Below are positions 1 through 9,300 of a DNA stretch of 36,454 nucleotides, one piece after another. The stretch's first letter is position 1. Every line of letters begins with the position of its first letter. This DNA is from Aalborgiella sp043740415 (GTDB lineage: Bacteria > Pseudomonadota > Gammaproteobacteria > Burkholderiales > Burkholderiaceae_C): assembly GCA_043740415.1 (NCBI GenBank), contig JAYUCJ010000045.1, positions 1 to 36,454 on the forward strand, given 5' to 3'. The position numbers and the translations under genes were made by a program. The notes beneath the pieces are model-generated. The model made no database searches, had not been told where the DNA came from, and was given only the letters and a program-made list of their open reading frames with translations.

Positions 1-84
1 GGCATAGAAAACAGCGTTGCTGCATCGGCTAACTCGTTGATTTATATAGAGTCTATTTTGAACCACTATCTAACGTTGACATAG
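1..84 (+). CDS. 3' end of an unidentified open frame cut by the window edge
   Basis: Frame 1 is open from the first base to a TAG at 82-84 and encodes 27 residues ending in NHYLTLT. The start lies outside the window. I do not recognise the protein. The tail (IESILNHYL) faintly recalls the C-terminus of IS21-type IstA transposases, but this is far too short to rely on. A degraded copy of the dispersed repeat follows the stop directly, which is also seen after other genes here and mildly supports this being a real gene end. It could equally be a chance open frame. Confidence 0.22.
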   Translation, partial: GIENSVAASANSLIYIESILNHYLTLT

Positions 85-107
85 CCTTAAATTAATAGCA
101 ATAATGC
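78..107 (-). repeat. degraded partial copy of the ~55-bp dispersed repeat
   Basis: The stretch tgacatagcctt...ttaatagca matches the hairpin end of the copy at 36309-36365 read on the opposite strand. The agccggcgtattt core is not recognisable here, so this is at best a truncated or decayed copy. It lies between the end of the frame at 84 and the stop of the WYL regulator gene at 111, where two converging genes meet. Confidence 0.35.
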
Positions 108-110
108 ATT

Positions 111-800
111 TTACAAAAGATCTTTTGCACCGACTCGACCTAGATAATCTGCCAAGCCTTTGCCAGCTTCTGGCGAAAAGGTGGCTTCAGAAACAATGAT
201 TTTTTTCATGCGATCTAGGCGAAAGCTGCGAAAGTCTTGGCGCGTTTCGCACCATGCACCTAGCGTCCATACCTTGCCCCAAAAAAAGCAGCCCAGCGGG
301 CGCACGACGCGCTGACTGGTTTTTTGGCTTAAATCACAGTAATTCAAAGTCACTTTTTGGTGCTTCTGTGCGGCTTCTCTTAGGGTTTGCAGATTCTGCT
401 GTGTCACCTTGTCTAGCTTGATGGTAGGGGCGTGGAGTGGCGAACTTTCCGCCGCAGCTCTGGCTGCCATTGGCAAAATCGACAAAATCTTGCTCAAACT
501 CGCCTCTGCCGACAGTGCCAACTTGGGGTCAAGCCAGACTTGCGCCATGCGAACTGCCGCCACCAGTGCGCTGGCTTCGTCTTGGGTGAACATCAGCGGC
601 GGCAGCTCAAAGCCGCTGCCCAGCCGATAGCCCACACCGGTTTCGCCCTCAATCGGCACGCCCTGATGCTGCAGCTGCGCAATGTCGCGGTAGACCGTGC
701 GCAACGACACCTCGAGCCGCTGCGCCAAAAACGCTGCTGTGCTCAGCCGCCGCCCACGGATGAGTTGCACGAGGCGGAACAGGCGGTCGGCAGGGCGCAT
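111..800 (-). CDS. YafY-type transcriptional regulator: DeoR-like HTH plus WYL domain
   Basis: A predicted DNA-binding regulator of 229 residues. Residues 1-60 form a helix-turn-helix of the HTH_11 type (MRPADRLFRLVQLI start, then LEVSLRTVYRDIAQL as recognition helix region, then a GYRLG wing). Residues about 135-215 form a WYL domain, a ligand-sensing SH3-like fold: it contains the RPLG.FFWGKVWTLGAWCE stretch and the RSFRLDRM motif. Length is normal for the YafY family. It is the last gene of a minus-strand operon, 21 bases after the EVE-domain gene, so it probably controls its own operon; this is an inference from position. The ligand is unknown. The family call is firm, the target is not. 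Confidence 0.9.
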   Translation of the reverse strand: MRPADRLFRLVQLIRGRRLSTAAFLAQRLEVSLRTVYRDIAQLQHQGVPIEGETGVGYRLGSGFELPPLMFTQDEASALVAAVRMAQVWLDPKLALSAEASLSKILSILPMAARAAAESSPLHAPTIKLDKVTQQNLQTLREAAQKHQKVTLNYCDLSQKTSQRVVRPLGCFFWGKVWTLGAWCETRQDFRSFRLDRMKKIIVSEATFSPEAGKGLADYLGRVGAKDLL

Positions 801-821
801 AGATTTGGTAAGTAGCTAAAA

Positions 822-1337
822 TCAGAGTAAATCTAGCTGTAGTCGCCGATTTACTTGCCTAGATTGCTTTGAAAATTGTAGTGATACGGTGTCCACCTGC
901 ATCGCATTAGCAATCAACGCCATATCATGGGCGCTGACGCTGAACAGCCCAAAACGAAATTGATAACCCCAGCGCGTGCGGTTTTCCACGAATTCAAACG
1001 CATCTAGCAGAGGTTCAATCGGCGTTTCCACAGCCTCCAAGTAGCGCACATTGCGGCGGTAGGGTACAAAGTTTGGAATTTCAGCACCCATGTCAAAGGC
1101 ATACGGCTCACCGGGTTCGACGATGCCGAATGACACAAAAGACTGCAGCTTTTCCTTCCCACCCAAGGTGATCGTGGGCGAGTAGTAAGTCACCAAATCG
1201 CCCGGTTGTATCCGTTTGAGAGGCGCCAACTTGCCATGCCCGACCTGCATGAAGCCAGGTGTCAACTCATTCCGCCCCCGGCGGGCGTGGTCTGCGCTGG
1301 CGACGGCGATCCAGTTTTTGCGAGATGAGGTGTTCAT
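822..1337 (-). CDS. EVE domain-containing protein
   Basis: A 171-residue protein made almost entirely of one EVE domain (PUA-like fold, formerly UPF0310). Visible family features are the NWIAVASADHARRG start, the LAPLKRIQPGDLVTYYSP segment with the conserved GD before a beta strand, and the C-terminal WGYQFRFGLFSVSAHDM stretch. EVE and related YTH domains form an aromatic pocket that binds modified bases in RNA or DNA; the exact target of stand-alone EVE proteins is mostly unknown. It sits 9 bases after the VOC gene and 21 bases before the WYL regulator, in the same orientation, so the three are likely co-transcribed. Confidence 0.88.
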   Translation of the reverse strand: MNTSSRKNWIAVASADHARRGRNELTPGFMQVGHGKLAPLKRIQPGDLVTYYSPTITLGGKEKLQSFVSFGIVEPGEPYAFDMGAEIPNFVPYRRNVRYLEAVETPIEPLLDAFEFVENRTRWGYQFRFGLFSVSAHDMALIANAMQVDTVSLQFSKQSRQVNRRLQLDLL

Positions 1338-1346
1338 AACCGTACT

Positions 1347-1736
1347 TTAACTTAGAGAATGCAGACCAACTTTGTTGCCATCCAAATCAAAGATGCTGGC
1401 AATAAACCCTAGTCCTGGCGGCAACGCGGTGCGCGGCATGGCTATGCGTCCACCCGCAGCTACGGCGCGCTGTAGCAAGCTGTCAATCGTATGCGGGCTG
1501 CAGTCCAAGTAAACCAGTACACCGCCGCCTGTTCCCTTGGCGGTGACTGGCGCAGTCGGTCCACACATCAGCGCACCACCCACGCCTTCAGCGTCGTTGT
1601 CATACGGGAAGACTGCTCCCTCGCTTGGCCCCATGTTTTCGCTGCGCATGCTGTACTGCAAGACCGTTTCATAAAACTGCTGGGCTTGGGCCAGATTCAA
1701 GACGGGGATTTCAAACCAGCTGATCGCATTTTTCAT
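1347..1736 (-). CDS. VOC (glyoxalase/bleomycin resistance) family protein
   Basis: A 129-residue single-module member of the vicinal oxygen chelate superfamily. The N-terminus (ISWFEIPVLNLAQAQQFYETVL) and the C-terminus (GFIASIFDLDGNKVGLHS) are the two typical beta-alpha-beta-beta-beta half modules. Members act as dioxygenases, lyases or binding proteins for small electrophiles or antibiotics; the substrate here cannot be told. The start at 1736 is supported by a strong ribosome binding site (AGGAG, about 7 bases upstream). It is the first gene of a minus-strand operon with the EVE protein and the WYL regulator. Confidence 0.9.
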   Translation of the reverse strand: MKNAISWFEIPVLNLAQAQQFYETVLQYSMRSENMGPSEGAVFPYDNDAEGVGGALMCGPTAPVTAKGTGGGVLVYLDCSPHTIDSLLQRAVAAGGRIAMPRTALPPGLGFIASIFDLDGNKVGLHSLS

Positions 1737-1985
1737 AAAAAGACTCCTGTAAGTTGATGGAGCCTTGAGTATGCAAAGGGGCTACTGACAGCGTGGTGGC
1801 AGTAGAGTGTCAGTGACTCAGCATGGAACTCACTCTCAATTTGTAACAACTGCCTTAAGTCGCTTTTGGATCCGTAAGAATTTGCCGCAATTGCGTGTAG
1901 GCAACCAGCTATTTACGCTCCCGTGCTACCTGAGCGATTCGCATTCGGCTTAAGATGATTTGTGGGCACTATTTAGGAGGCTGTT

Positions 1986-2942
1986 ATGGCTGCGTCAGAT
2001 TTTCCAACTAAGAACAAACCAAATATAGCCAGGTTGCCTGTTAGAAAGGCTGTTTTCCCTGTGGCGGGCTTGGGGACGCGGTTTTTACCCGCTACCAAGG
2101 CGCAGCCTAAAGAGATGTTGCCGGTGGTTGATAAGCCGCTGATTCAATACGCCATTGAAGAGGCTTATTCGGCAGGTATCCGGCACATGATTTTTGTGAC
2201 AGGACGCAACAAGCGCTCGATTGAAGATCACTTTGATACAGCTTTCGAGCTCGAAAAAGAATTGGAAGCCAGTCATAAATATGAGCTTTTAGCGCTGATT
2301 CGAGCCATCAAACCGGATGACATGGATTGTTCGTTTGTGCGCCAGTCGAAACCATTGGGGTTGGGGCACGCCGTTTTATGCGCAGAACATATTGTTGGGA
2401 ACGAGCCTTTTGCCGTGCTGCTGGCGGATGATTTGATGATCAACGAAGCACCTAGCGACCAGCCCAGTACAAATACCAATGCCAGTGGTTTGTCCGTTTT
2501 GGCGCAAATGGTCAAACTGCATGCCCAATTTGGGGCGTCGATTTTGGCTGTTCAAGAAGTTCCTTTAGAGATGGTGGATCGTTATGGCATCGTGGCGAGT
2601 GAGATGCTTGAGCAGCGCCTGAGCAGGGTAAGCCAGATTGTTGAAAAACCCGCACCCGAAGTAGCCCCGTCAACGTTGGCGGTGGCTGGCAGATACATTC
2701 TGACACCAGAAATATTTCACCAAATCAGACAACAAAAAGCGGGAGCATTGGGGGAAATTCAATTGACGGATGGGATTGCAAATTTGTTGAAAATTCAGCA
2801 TGTCTATGCTTATCAGTACATTGGTAAACGCTATGACTGCGGCAGCAAAGAAGGTTTTTTAGAAGCAACTGTTGAATTAGCACTGCAACACCCAGAAGTT
2901 GGCGTCGAATTTCGCCAATTTTTGCGCGATTTAAAGTTGTAA
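1986..2942 (+). CDS. galU: UTP--glucose-1-phosphate uridylyltransferase
   Basis: Makes UDP-glucose and pyrophosphate from UTP and glucose-1-phosphate in the cytoplasm. The 318-residue protein carries the nucleotidyltransferase signature near residues 26-51 (AGLGTRFLPATKA, then PKEMLPVVDKP), the sugar-nucleotide loop (PLGLGHAVLCA), the LADDLM metal-site segment, and IVEKPAP and GEIQLTDGI motifs typical of bacterial GalU. It has about 20 extra N-terminal residues before KAVFPVAG. The start is well supported by a perfect AGGAGG at 1975-1980, five bases before the ATG. The next genes are a small membrane ORF and a cyclic beta-1,2-glucan synthase that consumes UDP-glucose, so the neighbourhood links precursor supply to glucan synthesis. 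Family call is firm. Confidence 0.96.
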   Translation: MAASDFPTKNKPNIARLPVRKAVFPVAGLGTRFLPATKAQPKEMLPVVDKPLIQYAIEEAYSAGIRHMIFVTGRNKRSIEDHFDTAFELEKELEASHKYELLALIRAIKPDDMDCSFVRQSKPLGLGHAVLCAEHIVGNEPFAVLLADDLMINEAPSDQPSTNTNASGLSVLAQMVKLHAQFGASILAVQEVPLEMVDRYGIVASEMLEQRLSRVSQIVEKPAPEVAPSTLAVAGRYILTPEIFHQIRQQKAGALGEIQLTDGIANLLKIQHVYAYQYIGKRYDCGSKEGFLEATVELALQHPEVGVEFRQFLRDLKL

Positions 2943-3057
2943 CAAATCATACAAATGCTCAAATCGAAGCTGGAAAGTATTTGTCCTACAAGCTTGCTTC
3001 AATTTGTCTGACAGACATGGGAGGTGCCTGCCTTTAAGATTTCCTAAAGGAATTTAA

Positions 3058-3300
3058 ATGAACACATATCATCCCGTGCTACCCATGTGGAGCACTGCTG
3101 CGCTCAGTATTAGCGAAGATGCTTTGCCAAAAGATGCATCTGCTTTATGCAAACACCTTGATCATTGCAAAGTAGCAAACAAACGACTGTTTGCAATGCA
3201 CTGCACGGTAGAAATGATGCATGGTTTTGTGGTGGGTCGTTTTGTAACGACGCTGGTGGTTGCTTTTGCATTGATTGGTGGCTACTGTTTGGCCGTTTAG
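3058..3300 (+). CDS. small putative membrane protein, probably coupled to the glucan synthase gene
   Basis: An 80-residue ORF I do not recognise. It has a good ribosome binding site (AAAGGA) about seven bases before the ATG. The last 23 residues (FVVGRFVTTLVVAFALIGGY onward) form one hydrophobic segment, so the product may be a single-pass membrane peptide with the N-terminus, which contains several His and Cys (HLDHC, MHCTVEMMHG), outside the segment. Its TAG stop lies two bases before the ATG of the giant glucan synthase gene, which has no ribosome binding site of its own; this favours translational coupling. It could be a leader or a small partner subunit. Real gene likely, function unknown. 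Confidence 0.55.
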   Translation: MNTYHPVLPMWSTAALSISEDALPKDASALCKHLDHCKVANKRLFAMHCTVEMMHGFVVGRFVTTLVVAFALIGGYCLAV

Positions 3301-3302
3301 CT

Positions 3303-6300
3303 ATGGCTCAATACGAGTTGCAGCGATATCTGCCTGAAGCCTCAGATTCGCTTTGTGAGATATTGGACAGCAAACGAGGCGTTGTAGAGTCACCCATACG
3401 TTCAGAGGTGTTTGGGCTACAGCGTTTTATTCAGCATGGACATAGTTTGGCATTGACACATGATGCCACGTTGACGAATGCTAGATCAACGGTGTTCTTC
3501 CCGCGATTAAACATCAATATCCTCATGCTGGAAGAGGCTCAACGCTACATCAGTGAACAGGCCAATACTGGTTACGACATGAGCCCTGCTGCGGAATGGT
3601 TGCTTGATAATTTCCATTTGATTCAAGCGCAGCTCAAAGAAATTCATGAAGGCTTACCGCGTAGTTACTTTCAAGGTCTGCCGGTATTGTTAGATGAACC
3701 CCTTGCTGGGTTGCCGCGTGTGTATGGCGTAGCTTGGGCTTTTGTAGCGCACACGGATGGCGCTTTTGACGAACAGTTGTTGCACCATTTTTTAACTGCG
3801 TACCAAGAAAATAGAGATCTGAACCTGAGTGAAATGTGGGCTTTGCCAACGACGTTACGCGTGGTTTTGATTGAAAATTTACGCCGTTTGGCTGAAAGAG
3901 TAGCTTGCAATAAAGCGGCACGTGAAGTGGCCAATTTGTGCTGTGACCATATTGAGAACTACACCTTGTCAGCGCTGGATCAGCTGCTAGCCCAGCTCAA
4001 CCGACGTGGCGTAGGGCGTATGTTTTTAAGCCAAATGGCACAGCGACTGCAAAATAGTCAGGCGAGCGAAATCCAACCCTATATCGCCTGGATACAAAGC
4101 GTCTTACCCGATTTGGCGGCCATCCAAATGCAGCGCCCAGCCGATCAGGCCGCTGATAATTTGAGTATGCGCAATGCCATCACCGCATTGCGTGCGATTG
4201 GTGATGCGGACTGGACGGATATCGTCGCTCGAACCAGTGCCTTGATGCGGCTGATGCTCACCTCAGCCGTATTTGAAGCAGAGGATACCGCGACGCGCGA
4301 CCAGAGCCTGCATGGCATAGAGTTGCTTGCCAAACGCAGCGGTAAATCAGAGCTCCAAGTAGCGCACACGCTGTTGAACATCATCCATGAGTCTGGACAA
4401 GGATCTACTGCCGCACAAGAAGCCAGTTATTGGCTGCGCGGTGCAGGTAGGTCTGAATTAATGCTTGCATTGGGAATGTCAGTTCGGGATACTTTTCTAT
4501 CGCGCAGGGTGTTGCACTATCTGCCCGTCCCCGCTTATTTGTTCTCACTCGTGCTGGGAACTTTCGCGCTGGTCGCATGGGTACTGCTAAGTCAAAATAA
4601 TGGAACCAATGGTACAGCGACCCCGTTGTGGCTCACACTTTTTGGCGTTGTCGTTATGGCATTTCCTGCTTCTGAAGCCTTGCTGGCGGTCATCAACCGT
4701 TTGATCAGCGAATCAGTACGACCTAGGCATTTGCCACGCTTGGCTTTTGTGAAAGGCGTACCGCCAGAGCACAAAGTGATGGTGGTCATCCCCGCAATGT
4801 TGTCCAACACAACCGCGATTCAAGAATTGGCGCATCGTTTGCAACTTCATTACCTCGCAAACCCTGAACAACATGCGCAGTTTGCTATGCTGACCGACTG
4901 GTTAGATGCTGATACGCAAACACTGCCAACCGATGATGATTTACTCAGATTGGCTTGTGAGTCGGTGAATCAACTCAATGTACGGTACCCCAAAGCAGAG
5001 GGTGAAGCACCGCGTTTTATAGTATTGCATAGGCAACGCAATTTTAGTGATACCGAACAACGCTGGATCGGCTGGGAGCGTAAGCGCGGTAAGTTGGAAT
5101 TGCTTGTGGCAACTTTGGCGCAAGGGGATGACAAGGGTTTTAGTTTTATTGACCTAGGTCGCCTATCCCATATAGAAGATGACATCAAGTACATTGTTAC
5201 CCTTGACAGTGATACACAACTGCCTCCTGGCAGACTGCGCGACTTGGTGGGTATAGCCGCACACCCGCACAACCAGCCCGTCATAGATCACGACAAACAT
5301 GTCGTCGTCAGTGGTTACGGCATCTTGCAGCCACGTGTCGCTACACCCTTGCCATCGCCCAAGCAGTTTACGCTGTACCACTGGTTGTTTGCTGGTCAGT
5401 GCGGCATTGACCCCTACAGCGCCGCAAGCTCAGAGGTGTACCAAGATATGTTTGGCGAAGGGACTTTTACGGGTAAAGGATTGCTGAATGTTCGAGCTAT
5501 GCAGGCCATTCTTACTGGTCGGTTACCTGATGGCCAAGTGCTGAGTCATGATTTGCTTGAAGGTTCGCTGGTGCGCTGTGCTGCAGTAACGGATATCACC
5601 GTTATTGAGGATGCACCTTTTCATGCCGATGTAGCCGCCTCGCGCGTACACCGTTGGACGCGTGGTGACTGGCAGTTGCTGCCTTTTATGTTCAGTCCTG
5701 GGCGTTATCCACTGCGGGCTATCAATCGTTGGAAAATGCTTGATAATCTGCGGCGTTCGCTGGTGGCGCCGATGTCATTAATTTTACTGATACTTGCGAT
5801 GTTGGGTGCTCTGGTGTCACCTTGGGCGGCTTTAGGCTTGGTAATGGCCGCGTTTTCTGCGGGGCCATTCATGGGTGCTGTGGCGGGGTTTTCGCCCAGC
5901 CGAGATGACTTGGCTAGGCTATTTTTCTATCGCCATGCCTTCACCGATTTGCTTCGAGTATTACTGGGTGGCATATGGCATATCGTTCAGTTAATGCAGC
6001 AAGCGTTGTTGACGGGAGATGCCATATTTCGCTCGCTATACCGGACGAATATCAGCCGGAGGTATTTGCTGCAATGGACAACCGCAGCCACCGTGCAAGC
6101 TGCAGCCAAGACAAATTTGCGCGGTCTGTTGCGCCAGCACTGGAAAGAGCCTGCGTTGGCGCTGACGTTGTTGTTTTGCTTGCTGGTTTTGAACACGCCA
6201 TTTCCTGCAACCTCTATTGTGATTTGCCTGCTCTGGGCGGCATCACCGTTATGGATTTGGTGGGTCAGCCGGTCACGATCGAAATTTAAAAATGCAATAT

Positions 6301-9300
6301 TGCCAGACAGAGATAAAACCTATTTGGAGGACATTGCACGAGATACCTGGCGACTATTTGAGCGCTGTGTAGTCGCAGAAGACAATTATTTGCCACCAGA
6401 CAATCTACAAACCACACCCCACGACATCGTTGCGCACCGTACTTCCCCCACAAACATGGGTCTTTACCTGCTGAGTGTGGTCTGTGCTCGTCAGTTTGGC
6501 TGGATTGGTACGCAAGAGGTGATTCAGCGCCTGCAATTGACGCTTGGAACAATGAACAAGCTAGAACGCTGTCGAGGGCATTTTTTGAACTGGTATGACA
6601 CCCAGACCCTAGCCCCGCTATTGCAGAAATATGTGTCTACTGTAGACAGTGGCAATCTCAGCGGCCACTTGCTTGCGGTGGCAGAGGCATGCTTGGAACT
6701 ATCGCTTGCTCCCTATGACAGCAGTGCGGCAAGAAACGCAATACATGCGTCAAAGAAACGGCTCACGAGTTTGAGCACACAAAAGCTCGGTGGTGAAACA
6801 GCAGTGTCTCGACTGTTGGCCATGACGGACACGACAGTGCCATGCCATCAAAATACGCAGGATTTTGAAGTCTTGTTGCAAGAAGCAACCCAAGAACTGG
6901 CCTTGTTAAGTGATGTTGACACCTCACAAACACCACTGGATGACGAGTTGCGTTCGTGTTTGGCCGATTATCTGGCAACGTTGCGCTCATATTGGCTTGA
7001 CAAGCAGTCAGCACAGAAAGCTATGGAAACGGGTGCTCAAGAAGTTGAAAATTTGTTGAAAACCCTGGCGCATGATTTCAAAAAAATGGCATGGCAGGCA
7101 GATTTTAGTTTTTTGTACCACAGCAAGCGTCGTTTACTTCATATTGGCTTTAGGGTGGAAGAGCAACAGCTTGACGGCAGCTTTTATGATCTCTTGGCTT
7201 CAGAATCGCGCTTGACCAGCTTGTTGGCTATTGCAAAAGGAGACGTGCCGGTCAACCATTGGGCGGCTTTGGGGCGGCCTTTTTTTGCGGTCGGCAAACA
7301 TGCGGGTTTGAGATCATGGTCTGGTTCGATGTTTGAGTACCTCATGCCATCGCTGGTACTTGACGAACCACCGGGCAGTGTGCTGCACGATGCCTGCTGC
7401 GCGTCTTTGCGAGAGCAAATAGATTTCGCCCGTAACAACAGGGTGCCATGGGGGATGTCAGAGTCAGCCTACGCCGCTAGCGACGAAACGCTCGCTTACC
7501 AGTACGCGCCGCAAGGGGTGCCTCGACTTGCGTTGCGCCGCACGCCACTAGGTGAGTTGGTGGTTGCGCCCTACGCCACAGCACTAGCGGCACAAATTGC
7601 ACCGCATTTAGCTGTGCTGAATTTTTTTCATATTCAGTCTATTGCAGCGCGTGCACGGTATGGGTTTATTGAGGCACTAGACTACAGTATTGCCCGTCAA
7701 GCGACTGCGGAGAGTTTTACGGCGGTCGATACCTTTATGGCCCACCATCAGGGAATGAGCATCGTCGCCATAGCCAATGTGCTGTTGGACTGTGCACCTC
7801 GCCGCTGGGGCATGGCAAACGCCAATATTGAAGCCGTGAGTTCGCTTTTGCATGAGCGGGTTCCGCGTGAGGTGTCGATTTTGCATGTGCCAACAGTAGC
7901 ACTGGCACCACAGCACTTGGGGAAAAAGGCGGTTAGCTTTTTACGGGATGTGCGACCTGGCGTGGCGGCCTTCGAACCCACGCATGTGCTTTCCAATGGA
8001 CGTTACTCGGTAACTTTGCGTGCAAACGGTGCAGGCAGCAGCAGCTGGGGTCAAACCAATATCACGCGCTGGCGTGACGATGCTCTGCGTGACGCCTATG
8101 GCAGTTTTTTTTACTTGCGTTGGGATAAACCATCGGAGTTAAATTCTTCGGCTCCTGCGTCGGCTCCTGTTTCTCATCCTGTTTCTATCACTCAGCATCC
8201 AGCGCCTGATTTGGCGGCAAATTACAGCAGCATATTTCATGCCGACCGTGTGTGCTTTGAAGCCAAATGGCCAGATCTGCAGACGCACGTGACCGTATGG
8301 GTGAGTCCGGAAGATGATATTGAATTTAGACGTGTTGAATTCCGCAATCTGAGTAACCGCACTGTGGATATTGAGATCATGTCTGCTTTTGAGGTAACGC
8401 TGGCCGACCCGCTGGCCGATGAAGCCCACCCTGCGTTTAGCAATCTTTTCTTGCGTGCCCAGTGGTTGGCTGAGCAACAGGCCTTGCTGTTTGAACGCAG
8501 ACCGCGTTTAGCCACGGAGCGGAAATTATACGCGGCCCATTTTGTAGCAGTATCAGACCCGCAAGTTGTTGGTTTGCGCATTCAGACTGATCGACAACAC
8601 TGGTTGGGTCGCAACCATGTAGCTGCTCAACCCATGGCTCATTTCGAAGATTTACCTAGCCAAGTAACAATACCGGGCGACCGTCTGAGTGATGCACAAA
8701 ATGGCATTCTTGATACAGGTCTAGATCCGGTCTGCGCTCTGGTTGTACGCTTGAGAATTGCACCTTTAGCGAAGGCTCGACTGACATTTGCAACCACCGC
8801 TGCCGATACTGAAGGTACGCTACGCGCTGTTATTGACAAGTATCTCCAACATAGTCACGTTCAACGTGCATCGCTGATGTCCGCTACCTTGGCGAGTATT
8901 CGTTTACGCAGTTTGGGAATTAGCGCTGAAAAATTTGCAGCCTTCCAAACATTGACAACAGCATTGGTGCTAAGCCTGACGCGCCCGCAAACGCGAGATG
9001 CATTTCCAGTAAGTGCTATGGGTGAGTTATGTGACAGAAGATTGCTTTGGCGCTTTGGTATTTCTGCCGATCGGCCCATCCTCCTAGTTTCTTCAGGTGC
9101 CGTGCAAGGGCTGGGTATGCTGCGTACTTTGGTGCAAGCTTTGCGCTTGTGGTCTTGGGGTGGGATCGCTTGCGATGTGGTTGTGATCAATGCAGAACCA
9201 ATTTCTTATGAAATGCCCTTGCATCGTGAAATGGCCGCATTGCGTGAACGCTATGTCGCTGATTGCGGTGGAAAATCAGACAACACGACCGCCAACCTGC

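Noticed and set aside
111..1736. A defence island around the EVE and WYL genes
   Set aside because: No nuclease, methylase, toxin, or phage-related gene is nearby; the WYL protein is of the ordinary YafY type.
1860..1975. Operator-like ttgcc...ggcaa upstream of galU
   Set aside because: Only five paired bases over a wide spacer; expected by chance.
3165..3302. Upstream extension of the glucan synthase frame
   Set aside because: The frame is open to 3165, but the 46 extra residues are Cys/Trp-rich, do not look like the family N-terminus, and overlap the better-supported small ORF in another frame.
8139..8581. Minus-strand open frames of over 100 codons inside the synthase gene
   Set aside because: They are antisense to conserved coding sequence, have Arg/Ser-rich composition typical of shadows, and no ribosome binding sites.
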